From: Cohnella hashimotonis
GTDB taxonomy: Bacteria > Bacillota > Bacilli > Paenibacillales > Paenibacillaceae
NCBI RefSeq assembly: GCF_030014955.1
Contig: NZ_JAGRPV010000001.1
Span: 7,771,001-7,835,000 of the forward strand
Length of the DNA: 64,000 nucleotides
Direction: 5' to 3'
Shown: piece after piece, positions 1-9,412 of the stretch
Layout of the letters: every line of letters starts with the position of its first letter
How positions within the stretch are numbered: position 1 is the first letter of the stretch
Notes under the pieces: model-generated
Database searches by the model: none
Told to the model about the DNA's origin: nothing
What the model saw: only the letters and a program-made list of their open reading frames with translations
Position numbers and translations under genes: made by a program

Positions 1-1651
1 CGCCGACGGTCCAGCTGTCCGCGCCGGTCGGAAGGCCGGTGACGGCCTCCAGCTTGACGCTGTCATAGCCGTTGTATTCCGATGCGCCAACCTCCGCACC
101 GTACACGCTGCCCTGCATGCTGCCGCCGACGCCGCCGACGGCGCTGCCGACCGTATGGGTTTTGAGCGAGATATACTTGACCGACACTCTGTTGACTGCG
201 CCGTCAATATACCCACCGACACCGCCGATCGAACCGTCTGCATCGATTGTCGCATACTTGCTTGCGATGCCGCCGACCGCGACTTGGGTGTAATGACCGC
301 TGCCGTCCCCATTCGCGTCGCCGACGCCGCCGCCCTTGGCATAGCCGACGATGCCGCCGGTATAGGCATTGGCGCCGTTAGCTGCAATGTCCGCATTAAA
401 CGATACGTTCATGATCGTGCCGCCGACGGAATAGCCGGCGAAGCCGCCGGTATACACCTTGTCCGCGCCAATCGCTTGAATGTTGACTTTGTTCAGGAAC
501 GATCCCGACCAGCTGTAGTTGTCTCCGAAATAACCGGCAACGCCGCCGGTATAAACGCCGGTGCCGCCGCTATTGTGGATCGTGCCTTTGTTCTCGAAGC
601 TGCCGCGGAGCACGGACCGGTCCGTAGCAGGGGCTTCTGCGGCGCCGACAAAGCCGCCTGCATAAGAACCCGTTCCTCCGGGAGTGTCCACGGTAATTGT
701 TCCTTCGTTCTTCGTCAGGCTGGAGATGGAGATCCGCCCGCCAACCCGGCCGGCGATCCCGCCGGCATAGCTGACCGTCGCGCCGTTTGCGCTAATGTTG
801 CCCTTGTTGACGATCGGCGTATCCTGGTCCTCAAGCTCGAGCAAGCCCTCGACGTAGCCGACAATGCCGCCTACGCCGATTGTCCCGCCCTTACCGTCTA
901 CCGTTATATCCTTTTGATTCTCGGCTTGCTTGATTCTTAATCCATGCGCGCCGCCGTAGCCGGCGATGCCGCCAGCGTACGAAGTGCCGTTGGTCGTGAC
1001 CGTCTTGGTATTCACGACGTTGGCGATGGTGCCTTCGCCCATCCCAACAATACCCCCGGCATACACGTTGTATGCCGCGTCGGTCACGCTGATCTCGATA
1101 TTGTTGGTGATGTTATATACGAGGCTGCTGCCCGTCATCTTGCCGACCGCAGACCCCGCGTATACTTCGTACGCGGAATCGGCGACGCTGATCCGGCCGT
1201 TGTCGGCAAAGGTAAAGCCGCCGAGCGTACCGGCCTCCATATACCCGATTAACCCGCGATAGCTGAGATTGTCCGGAATCTTCATCCCCGAGATCGTGAA
1301 TCTGGCGCCGTTTTGCGCGATCATCGTTCCCTTGAAAGGATGTTCTTTGTCTCCGATCGGCAGCCACTCGTAGTTAGAGAGGTCCATATCGCCGGCGACT
1401 TCAAGAATCTTGTTCTTGAAGCCGTTCACTTTGCCGTCCGGATCTTCGCTGACCAGCTTCGCTACGCCGGCCAGCATTTCGGGCGTATTGATATTAAAGG
1501 TCGAATAAATGGGATTATACCAATTCGTCTCTGCCACGGAATCCCAAGTCTGAGGATCCGCCATAGCCTTTGGTCCGAAGGACAGAGCCAGGCTCCCCGT
1601 CAGCACCGTCGCCAGGATCGTCCCGACGACGGATTTCAACTTAAATGCCAT
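1..1651 (-). CDS. Exported GLUG-repeat protein, C-terminus cut by window edge
   Basis: An open frame runs from an ATG at 1651 to the window edge without a stop, giving about 550 visible residues. An AAGGCGGTG ribosome binding site precedes the ATG. The N-terminus (MAFKLKSVVGTILATVL, then an Ala/Gly-rich stretch ending at AMA-DP) is a signal peptide. From about residue 120 the chain carries repeated Gly-rich segments such as GGIVGMGEG, GGIVGYVEG, GGIAGRVGG, GGVAGYFGD and GGIVGYAKG, spaced roughly 40-50 residues apart. This is the GLUG-type repeat found in bacterial surface and adhesin proteins, probably a beta-solenoid. It starts 28 bases after the SLH protein gene and is probably cotranscribed with it. 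Function is unknown; a role at the cell surface is inferred. Any anchoring domain would lie outside the window. Confidence 0.85.
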   Translation of the reverse strand, partial: MAFKLKSVVGTILATVLTGSLALSFGPKAMADPQTWDSVAETNWYNPIYSTFNINTPEMLAGVAKLVSEDPDGKVNGFKNKILEVAGDMDLSNYEWLPIGDKEHPFKGTMIAQNGARFTISGMKIPDNLSYRGLIGYMEAGTLGGFTFADNGRISVADSAYEVYAGSAVGKMTGSSLVYNITNNIEISVTDAAYNVYAGGIVGMGEGTIANVVNTKTVTTNGTSYAGGIAGYGGAHGLRIKQAENQKDITVDGKGGTIGVGGIVGYVEGLLELEDQDTPIVNKGNISANGATVSYAGGIAGRVGGRISISSLTKNEGTITVDTPGGTGSYAGGFVGAAEAPATDRSVLRGSFENKGTIHNSGGTGVYTGGVAGYFGDNYSWSGSFLNKVNIQAIGADKVYTGGFAGYSVGGTIMNVSFNADIAANGANAYTGGIVGYAKGGGVGDANGDGSGHYTQVAVGGIASKYATIDADGSIGGVGGYIDGAVNRVSVKYISLKTHTVGSAVGGVGGSMQGSVYGAEVGASEYNGYDSVKLEAVTGLPTGADSWTVG

Positions 1652-1678
1652 CTTCACACCGCCTTAAGGAACTCTGTC

Positions 1679-4600
1679 TTATTCGCCGGCGATCAACCGG
1701 TCCAGTCTCATTGCAATCGCTGCGGCCTGTGACCGGGTCAATGCATCCTCAGGACGGATATACCTATTCTCGCCCTGGATAATACCGTATTTGATGCTGA
1801 GCGCGACCTGCTCTCTCGCCCATGCCGGAATGGAAGCACGATCCGCGAAACCAGCGAGCTGATTATCGATCTCGGCGGCACTAAGCGGCTCCACATTACC
1901 CGTCAGCGTCAGCAGACGCCCCGCCATCGTCATCGCTTGAACCCGCGATAACGTCTCCTGCGGTTTGAAAACGCCGCCTGCGAGTCCGTTCGCCAAGCCG
2001 AGCTTGGATGCGATCGCTACGCTGCGCGCGTACCAGCTGTCCGCCGACACGTCGCTAAAGCTGGAAGAGGCGTTCTGATTCATTAGTCCAGCTACGCGGA
2101 GGAGCAGCGTCGGATATTCGGCCCGGGTGATCTTGCTCTCCGGATCGAATTGCTGATCGCTCTTGCCCTGGACGAACATCTTGGCTGCGGCCTCCTGGAT
2201 GGATTGACGGCCCCAATAGCTGTCCTTTACATCTGCAAAGCTCTTCGCGCTACTAATGAGGAACAAGCTGCCTTCTCCGGTCACTTTGATCCGGAAGCCG
2301 TCCTTCGTCTTGCTCCATGGAACGGTGGTCCAATTGCCGTTAGCATCCTTTAGCACGATGGCGGTCACTTCGTCCGCCTTAACGCCGTCCGGTACGTTCA
2401 GCTCGGTAATGACGCCGTTCATCCAGCCGTTTTCCGCCAGATTGGCTTTAAACGTGAGGCCGGCACCCGCGCCCAGCAGCGTCACCTTTTGCCCGGCTGC
2501 AATCGTCCGCATGGCTGCGATATCGCCGTCGGCATTGGCCGTTGCCGTTACGGTAAGATCGCCGGCGACGCCGGAAAGTTGATCCTTCGTCAGTGTCAGC
2601 TTGCCGGTAGGCAGCTGTACGATCAGCTTCTTGCCGCCATCCGCGAGCTGGCGAACTGCAGCCGAAGCGATGTGGAATTCATATCCTTGCGCGCTGCCTT
2701 CCTTCACGCTCAAGGTCAGATCGCTTTCGCCTGCCGCCACGGTGTCTTCTGTCGTCAGCGTGACCTTGGCAATGCCGTCAATACCCAATTCGCTCTTTAC
2801 TTCCTTGCCGTTAAGCGTGATGGTCGGCGCTTCTCCCGAAGGAGCGATTGGTCCGCCACCGCCACCGCCGCCTGCGCCGCCTCCGACATTCGTAGCACCC
2901 TTGTACTGCAGCATGCCACTGGTCGCCATAGCCAGCTTGCCTGTAGAGGTCCGTTTGGCAACCACGATGATATCGCGCGAGGTAGCGGTAACCACCCCGT
3001 CAGTCGGGAAGATGCTCCAGTCGGACAAATCCTGCTTGAACGTCGGCAGTACAGCTCCTGTGTCCGGGAACACCTTGTACGCGAGCTGTTGGCCGGTCAA
3101 ATCGCCGACATCTCCGATTGTGACCTGCGCCAGGGATGCTTTTTCATTCAAGACACGGATACTAGCCGACAAGCTTCCCATAGCCGTAGGCTCCGGAATC
3201 TTAACCTGGGCGGCAACCATGGCCGTCAGCGAAACGTCGTCGGAGACTTTGTAGGTCGCTTCGATCAAACCTGCGCCTTCGGTCAAGCCGGTAACGGTTC
3301 CCTTGGCCAGGCTGTTCGCGTCCACGGTGAGGTCGACTGCATCGCCCATCAGCAGCGTGTAGCTAAGCTTGGCTTTGATATCTTCCGCAGAGATCGGAAC
3401 CTCTTTAAAGGTCACCTTGCCCTGCGCATCCTTACCGTCGACGACCTTCAAGTAAGCTTGAATCGTCTTGCTCTCTCCCGGCGTCAACGCCGGCAGTTCC
3501 TTCAGTACCAGCGAAGCCGGCGCCTCAAAGCCGTCGTTCGTGATGCTGACCGTCGCCGAATTCTCATTGCCGGCTGCATCTGTAGCAATCAGCTGCAGAT
3601 CCACGGTCGGGTCGCTGCCCAAGATCGCGACGTCGCCCTCATACTTGCCGTCGTCCGCTACCGGAATGACGGTGCCGCCTGCGGTCAGCTTCGTACCAAC
3701 GCTAGTCGTGCCTGCGACGTGAATCAAGTTCGCAGACTTGCCGTCGATCTGGCCCATTTGCGTTCTTGCGCCGGTCGTCGGCTCATCGATGTAGAGTGTC
3801 GGAGCGATCGTATCGACGGTCAGGTACAGCATCGTAACCGAGGCGTCCTTCGTCTTCGTGTTCGTTGCCGTCAGCTCGATGGCATAAGGACCGTCGGTCG
3901 TGAAGCTGCTCAGCTTCAACGTGCCGCTGCTGCCTGAGGTGCCGTTAGTCAAGGAAACTTGACCGACGGTTTCGCCGGCATACTTGGCTTCAACTTTTAC
4001 GTTTTGCTGATTGGACACGAGCTTGATGCTCTGCGTCTTCTCGTTTGTGATCAGATTAGGCGCCGTTCCCGTGTCGGGCGTCGTGCTGACGGTGCCTTGA
4101 TCCGAAGAGACGGTCAGTCCCGGCTTCACAGGGACCGGCAGCAGCGTCAGGCTGCTGTCGACGCGGTCGGCGTAATGATAGTTCTCGTTCTTGTCCAGCG
4201 TCGCGGCAGGTTTGTTGGCCGCAGATACGCCGATGACGTATTTCTTGCCGACCTGCAGGCCGATGTACTTCTCGCCCGCCGCGTCAGTCGTCGTCGAACC
4301 TTGCAGGCTGTCCTGATCGACAGTGTCGGAAGTCGTGCTCGCCGTCCATCCGCCGACCGGAATGCCTTCATAGCGGCCGGTCGATGCGTTCCAATACGGC
4401 TGCAGCTCCTCTTCCGTCATCAGCACTTCGCCGTAATTGTCATATGGCTTCAGGCTGCCGGTCTGGTCGCTCTGCGCTTCGATAACGTAGTTGCGCGGAA
4501 TGTTCTCCTGACCCGGCTTAACGGCGCCCGGCTTGAACGACAACGAGAAGTAGCCGTTGCCCGCCGTTTCGATCTTCACGTCGCCGACCTTCTGCGGCGC

Positions 4601-7600
4601 GAGCGGATCGACGATCGTGAACTTCTGGGCCGAAGTCTTCGTGCCGAAGGCCGCGGATGCTTTCAACTCGGCGCGCAGATAGTAGTCGCCTTGGCGCAGC
4701 AGTCCCCGGATGTCCTCAGTGCCGCCTACCAGCGATACCTTCGTGACGTCGATGGTTGCGGTGCCTGCGGTAGCCGGCAGGTCCTTAGCAATCAGTAGAC
4801 CAGGATCGCCAGCGGCCAGTACCGAAGTGCCGTCGTCGAGCTTGACGGTGCCGCTGCCAACCGCGTCCTGCGTCAGGTACAGGTTGACCGTATCGCCTGC
4901 CTTGGCGTTGGATACGTTCCAAGTGGCGTTGAACTTGTTCGGATCGCTATTGCTTACCGCCAGGTTGACCTGGTTCAGCTGCGGCAGTACCGGTACGTTC
5001 AGCAGCTTGGTATCGACGCCCGATTCGGCCGTCAGCGTCCATGTGCCGCCCTTCTTGGCTTCCGCCTCCGGCACGATGATGTACGCTCTGCGGATATCGA
5101 CCTTTTCCGTGTTGCCTTCGTCGTTCGCCAGAATGATCTGAGAAAAGGCGTTGGCCTTCGGATTGGTATTCGTGTTGTCGAAAACGATCGGGTAATCCTT
5201 TTTGCTTGCATCCTTCAAAACGAGCTTCGGCAGCGTCTTGTAGTCGTAATCGACTTCAATGATGGCGTTGCCCGAAATATCATTCATCGGAATCGAATGC
5301 TCGCGGCCGTTGTTCTTGGTCACGATGCCACCGACCCCGAGGTTCATCGCGTCGCTTTCCATCAATTGCACGCCTTTGGCTACGTCGCGATAAACGATTT
5401 CTTGACTGCCCTGCTCCGTGTCCTTCCACGAAGTCGCGACCGTCTCAACGCCTTGGCCGATGACCAGCATGCGCGGTCCCTTTTCGGGGTCGTTCACGAC
5501 CATATGAATCAAGCCGTCCGGCAGTTCCTCGCTGGAGGTGCCGAATTCAACGCCGCCGCCCCAATAGTAAGTCACGCCGAGCGTGATGAGCAGAATGCCG
5601 ACGCTGCCCCAGATTTTGTCGTTGTTGACGCCGAAGAACACGCTCGCGAGCGGCATGCCCCCGACCACCGGTACGCTGTTCGGGATTTGCAGCCTGGAGC
5701 CGATGTAGCCTTCAAAGTCGATCCGGTTCTTCTCCAAATTCTGCCCGACGAAAATGCCCGCCTTGCCGACGATAACATCCCAGCCGCCGATGTCGACTTC
5801 GGTCTGAACGCGCACGAACCATGGGGTTACCCACTGCGCCTCAAGCAGCGCCTTGGTCAGCATGGGCAGTGCGTCTTCCCCGTCCGGATTCGTCGAGAAG
5901 TCCAGCTTGCCCTCAATCTTGAGACCCGTCCGCTTCACGGTCAGATCCGCCTGGCCTAAGAAATAAGCCGGCGCAATACCGAAGCGCATGCCCACGCCCG
6001 CCTGTACGACAAGCGGGAACGGGTCCTTGCCCGTGCCTGCGATCGTATCCGCCAATTCGCGAACCGCACCGCGGATATCGGTGAGATACGTCGCGCCGGT
6101 GATCAGAATCCCCGGCTTCGGAAGTCCAGCGCCAAATCCGATGACGTCCGGCAGAATGCGGCCGTCCTCTACCTTTTTAAATGCCAGTTCGATCTGTACG
6201 CCGAGCATACCCTTCAGATCGGCTTCGAATTTCATGCCGTATTTGCTAGGCTTGTATTCGCCGTTGATCTGCTGAACATAATGAGAGATAAAGATCTCTC
6301 CGCTTGGTCCTCCGCTTTTCTTCTCCTGATCCAGCGGCCCGAACAAGCCGAGGTTTCTGTTCAAGCCAAACTTCAGCGCGGCGTCGATGCCGACAAAGCC
6401 TTTGTTATTGAAAATAACGTTGTTGATCTCTGCGTCGATGATCTTCATCGAGATCATGCCGCCAAAAGAGATTCCGCCTTCTCTCAAGATGAAATCGTTG
6501 AAAGACAAGCCGAAACCGGAAATGTTAAACGACGGCACCGAGAACAACGATTGCCGATTGAAGTACACGTTCGACACCATCAGCTGACGGAGCGGGTTGA
6601 GCCGGTCTCCGATGAGGCCCGATGCCCACTTCAGGCTGCCGTTAAGCGACGTGTCTTCCGGATTGTCGTCGTTATCCGCCTGTTCCGCAGGGGACAGCGG
6701 GCCGCTGCCGAGCCGCTTGTTGAAGCCGTTGAAAAAGTCCAACGTCCATTCGCCGCTGTGGAATACGAAACCGCTGCCGGCCACGCTCAGCGTACCGTCG
6801 CCCTTGACGAACGTCGAGGCGAACAACGGATTGTTGGAGAAGCCCGGTACGAGATTCTGGACACCGAATACGTCCAGCTGACCCCGGACGATGACGAGAT
6901 CTTTGCCTTTGTAGGCAACCGCATCGTTAATGATAGCGGGCTCGGTCTTGGTATCGACGATGACCTGGGCGTCCTTGCCCTTGCCCACCGTCTTGATCAT
7001 GCCTTTAATGACGACAAGTACCGAGCGGCTCTTGTCTTCCTTTTGAAATTCCTGCAGATCGGCTTCGGAGCTGAATGCCTTGTAGCTGTAAATCGGAACG
7101 GCTTCCAGACTGTCGTCGTCAAGGAAGGCATCGAGCTTAAATTTTGGATCGACCGTCTTGCTCGCGACGCCGATTGCTTTTTTAGCCGCCTTGAAATTAT
7201 CGAGCGTGCTTTTCAGCTGATTTTTGTCGGCGAACGGAGGGGTCGCGAACATGCCGTTCAGCTCGTCCATGTTCTCCAGAGTCTGGCCGATCGCAGCGCC
7301 CTTCAGATCGAACGCCTGCTTATAAACGGCGAGAATATGCGCTTCGCGTACCCGGGTCTCGTCGTTGTCGGTCACCATGATCGTCTGAGGGGCAGTGATG
7401 TCGTACAGGGACGCTTCTTCGTCGTCTCCGCCCGTATTGCCCTTGTAGTCGATCTGGATCTGGTATTCGCCGAGCGGCATTTCGGGTCCGGTATCGGACG
7501 CCAGCACGTTGCCGTTAGCATCCACGCGATCACCGGTGTTGTAAGTGATGCGCATGTCGCCGGATGCGCCGTCGTCGGTCGGCTGGAGCAGCACGGAGCT

Positions 7601-9310
7601 CTGCACCGGCACCTTGTAACGGTCCCCGGTCACTTTGTTGCGGAAATAAAGATCGAAGTTCGGCGCGGTGTTCGCGTCGCCGGTGTTGTAGGCTTCGATG
7701 TTGGACAAGTTGACGGTGACGTACTTCGTATCGGTGCTGTACAGTTCCTTCGGCGATACGCCGTACACGTAAGTCGGCAGCGCTTCGCCGACGGCGGGCA
7801 GCAAGATGAAGTTCGCCTTGCTCGATTCGTATTGGGCTTTGATGCCCTCGTCTGTCACGCCGTCCAGCTTCGCCAGCGTTTCCGGGCTCTTAGCCGTCAG
7901 CATGTACTCGCGCGTGGTCGGCCAAGCCTTGCCTTTGGCCTTGACCTTAAACGAGACGGTGACGGTGTCGCCAGGCTTGTACTTCGGCTGAATGCCGAGC
8001 TCGGCCTCTGCGGGCGTCGCTTCCTTTTTGTACGCGAGTATTTTGCTTTGGAAGGTTTCCGTTAAAGCTTTGCCGGAAGAGTCGCGGATGATATTGCCCT
8101 GGTCATCCAGCTTAACGAAGCTCAATCCGCTCTGCAGCGTCAGCTCCAGATCGATCTTGGATTGCTCCATATTGTACTGCGCCAGATTTTCTACTTCCGC
8201 CGTGATATCGAAGATGCCTTCGTTCACATAATCGCTGTCGTCCGGCAAGGTTGCCAGCGTCTGGATCGGATCCAGGTAGCGGATGGAGAAAACGTGATCC
8301 GGCTGCGTCAGTTCGCCGAGACCGTATACCGTTTCGAACGTCTGGAAGCCCTTGGCAGCAATTTTGTCCGGATTCCAGTAGTAAGCGACGGCGGAGTCGG
8401 AAGATCCGTAATCGTTGGTATCCCGGGTAAAATCGAGGTTAGGGTTCGGGGTATAATCCCACTTCGTATTGGCCATGCCGGCCCAGTGTCCGACGATCAT
8501 CTCGTCGACGATGTTGATGTTCTGCTCGGCATAGTTGTTGAGGCCGTAAGCGACGACGTTCGTCGCAAGCGGATTGTCGAAGTCGAGCTTGTCGCGCATG
8601 ACCCAGTAGGCAGGCAGCTTGTAGAAAGCGACGTCTGCCTTTGGAATGCCGATAGCCTCCGGATCGTGCACGAGCTTGCGCTCGACCGACAGCGGCGCCT
8701 TGTAGGCCGTGCCGATCTGGAACGCGGGGCCGTCATTGGATCCGACCATCGTATCCAGCAAAATACGGCTGCCTACGGCGACCGTGGCGTTGCCAAGGTT
8801 GTTCACTTCATAGCGGATATTGATATTGCCGGAGTTGATCTTGTCGGCACTATCCCTGTACAGCATCAGAATTTGCTTGATCTGCACATTTTTGATGCTC
8901 CAGACCGTCTCGATCTGCTGCGTCCCGTTCGGATTGTCGACGACTTTGGCCGGAACGACCGAGGATTGCGTGCCGTCGTCCAGCTTGTAGCGATTGCCGA
9001 AAATAAAGTCCGTACCGTCGATCCTGAACGTCGTAAACGAGGTTTCGGGCTCGTCGCCGCCGTACAGCAGGTTGACGTTCTGGTCCTTTTTGCGAATCGG
9101 CTGGCCCTCTACCGTACGAATGCCGTAACGTCCGCTGTTTTTGTCGACGGTGACCTTGATAAAATCGTTCTGGATCGCGACCGAGTTGGCGCTGTTCAAC
9201 GTCTCGGCGAGCGATCGCAAAATTTCTGACGAAGATAAAAATATTAATATGAATGAGAGCAAAGCGGCTGTCGTTCTCTGCCAAAGCTTCACTTGCTTCC
9301 CCCCGATCAT
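1679..9310 (-). CDS. Giant S-layer-homology (SLH) surface protein, 2543 aa
   Basis: The ATG at 9310 is chosen because AGAGGGG lies just upstream and the protein then begins MIGGKQVKLWQRT followed by a hydrophobic signal segment; an upstream in-frame start would add 13 charged residues. The first ~650 residues and the middle are beta-rich with no domain I can name safely. Several Ig-like or fibronectin-like stretches follow between about residues 1400 and 2000. A run of glycines near residue 2145 forms a linker. Three SLH domains close the chain at about residues 2360, 2417 and 2488 (FADVKDSYWG, FSDVSADSWYA, FADRASIPAW), which in this family bind pyruvylated secondary cell-wall polymer. The protein is therefore exported and held non-covalently on the wall. 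It is the middle gene of three exported-protein genes. A structural or adhesive role is inferred; the substrate is unknown. Confidence 0.88.
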   Translation of the reverse strand: MIGGKQVKLWQRTTAALLSFILIFLSSSEILRSLAETLNSANSVAIQNDFIKVTVDKNSGRYGIRTVEGQPIRKKDQNVNLLYGGDEPETSFTTFRIDGTDFIFGNRYKLDDGTQSSVVPAKVVDNPNGTQQIETVWSIKNVQIKQILMLYRDSADKINSGNINIRYEVNNLGNATVAVGSRILLDTMVGSNDGPAFQIGTAYKAPLSVERKLVHDPEAIGIPKADVAFYKLPAYWVMRDKLDFDNPLATNVVAYGLNNYAEQNINIVDEMIVGHWAGMANTKWDYTPNPNLDFTRDTNDYGSSDSAVAYYWNPDKIAAKGFQTFETVYGLGELTQPDHVFSIRYLDPIQTLATLPDDSDYVNEGIFDITAEVENLAQYNMEQSKIDLELTLQSGLSFVKLDDQGNIIRDSSGKALTETFQSKILAYKKEATPAEAELGIQPKYKPGDTVTVSFKVKAKGKAWPTTREYMLTAKSPETLAKLDGVTDEGIKAQYESSKANFILLPAVGEALPTYVYGVSPKELYSTDTKYVTVNLSNIEAYNTGDANTAPNFDLYFRNKVTGDRYKVPVQSSVLLQPTDDGASGDMRITYNTGDRVDANGNVLASDTGPEMPLGEYQIQIDYKGNTGGDDEEASLYDITAPQTIMVTDNDETRVREAHILAVYKQAFDLKGAAIGQTLENMDELNGMFATPPFADKNQLKSTLDNFKAAKKAIGVASKTVDPKFKLDAFLDDDSLEAVPIYSYKAFSSEADLQEFQKEDKSRSVLVVIKGMIKTVGKGKDAQVIVDTKTEPAIINDAVAYKGKDLVIVRGQLDVFGVQNLVPGFSNNPLFASTFVKGDGTLSVAGSGFVFHSGEWTLDFFNGFNKRLGSGPLSPAEQADNDDNPEDTSLNGSLKWASGLIGDRLNPLRQLMVSNVYFNRQSLFSVPSFNISGFGLSFNDFILREGGISFGGMISMKIIDAEINNVIFNNKGFVGIDAALKFGLNRNLGLFGPLDQEKKSGGPSGEIFISHYVQQINGEYKPSKYGMKFEADLKGMLGVQIELAFKKVEDGRILPDVIGFGAGLPKPGILITGATYLTDIRGAVRELADTIAGTGKDPFPLVVQAGVGMRFGIAPAYFLGQADLTVKRTGLKIEGKLDFSTNPDGEDALPMLTKALLEAQWVTPWFVRVQTEVDIGGWDVIVGKAGIFVGQNLEKNRIDFEGYIGSRLQIPNSVPVVGGMPLASVFFGVNNDKIWGSVGILLITLGVTYYWGGGVEFGTSSEELPDGLIHMVVNDPEKGPRMLVIGQGVETVATSWKDTEQGSQEIVYRDVAKGVQLMESDAMNLGVGGIVTKNNGREHSIPMNDISGNAIIEVDYDYKTLPKLVLKDASKKDYPIVFDNTNTNPKANAFSQIILANDEGNTEKVDIRRAYIIVPEAEAKKGGTWTLTAESGVDTKLLNVPVLPQLNQVNLAVSNSDPNKFNATWNVSNAKAGDTVNLYLTQDAVGSGTVKLDDGTSVLAAGDPGLLIAKDLPATAGTATIDVTKVSLVGGTEDIRGLLRQGDYYLRAELKASAAFGTKTSAQKFTIVDPLAPQKVGDVKIETAGNGYFSLSFKPGAVKPGQENIPRNYVIEAQSDQTGSLKPYDNYGEVLMTEEELQPYWNASTGRYEGIPVGGWTASTTSDTVDQDSLQGSTTTDAAGEKYIGLQVGKKYVIGVSAANKPAATLDKNENYHYADRVDSSLTLLPVPVKPGLTVSSDQGTVSTTPDTGTAPNLITNEKTQSIKLVSNQQNVKVEAKYAGETVGQVSLTNGTSGSSGTLKLSSFTTDGPYAIELTATNTKTKDASVTMLYLTVDTIAPTLYIDEPTTGARTQMGQIDGKSANLIHVAGTTSVGTKLTAGGTVIPVADDGKYEGDVAILGSDPTVDLQLIATDAAGNENSATVSITNDGFEAPASLVLKELPALTPGESKTIQAYLKVVDGKDAQGKVTFKEVPISAEDIKAKLSYTLLMGDAVDLTVDANSLAKGTVTGLTEGAGLIEATYKVSDDVSLTAMVAAQVKIPEPTAMGSLSASIRVLNEKASLAQVTIGDVGDLTGQQLAYKVFPDTGAVLPTFKQDLSDWSIFPTDGVVTATSRDIIVVAKRTSTGKLAMATSGMLQYKGATNVGGGAGGGGGGGPIAPSGEAPTITLNGKEVKSELGIDGIAKVTLTTEDTVAAGESDLTLSVKEGSAQGYEFHIASAAVRQLADGGKKLIVQLPTGKLTLTKDQLSGVAGDLTVTATANADGDIAAMRTIAAGQKVTLLGAGAGLTFKANLAENGWMNGVITELNVPDGVKADEVTAIVLKDANGNWTTVPWSKTKDGFRIKVTGEGSLFLISSAKSFADVKDSYWGRQSIQEAAAKMFVQGKSDQQFDPESKITRAEYPTLLLRVAGLMNQNASSSFSDVSADSWYARSVAIASKLGLANGLAGGVFKPQETLSRVQAMTMAGRLLTLTGNVEPLSAAEIDNQLAGFADRASIPAWAREQVALSIKYGIIQGENRYIRPEDALTRSQAAAIAMRLDRLIAGE

Positions 9311-9412
9311 AATTAGCCCCTCTTTGCCGCCGCTGCGGCGAAGAGCCATCGCCCGTTTACGCCCGGAATCCGGTCTCTTCGCTCGTTTCTACAGCGCGGT
9401 TGGTAGTGCGTA

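Noticed and set aside
155..1252. Plus-strand open frames opposite the GLUG gene
   Set aside because: They are antisense shadows in GC-rich DNA; the minus-strand frame has a signal peptide, ribosome binding site and repeats.
2489..9229. Several long plus-strand frames opposite the SLH gene (up to 594 codons)
   Set aside because: Arg/Ala/Val-rich antisense readings with no domains, no ribosome binding sites and no start context.
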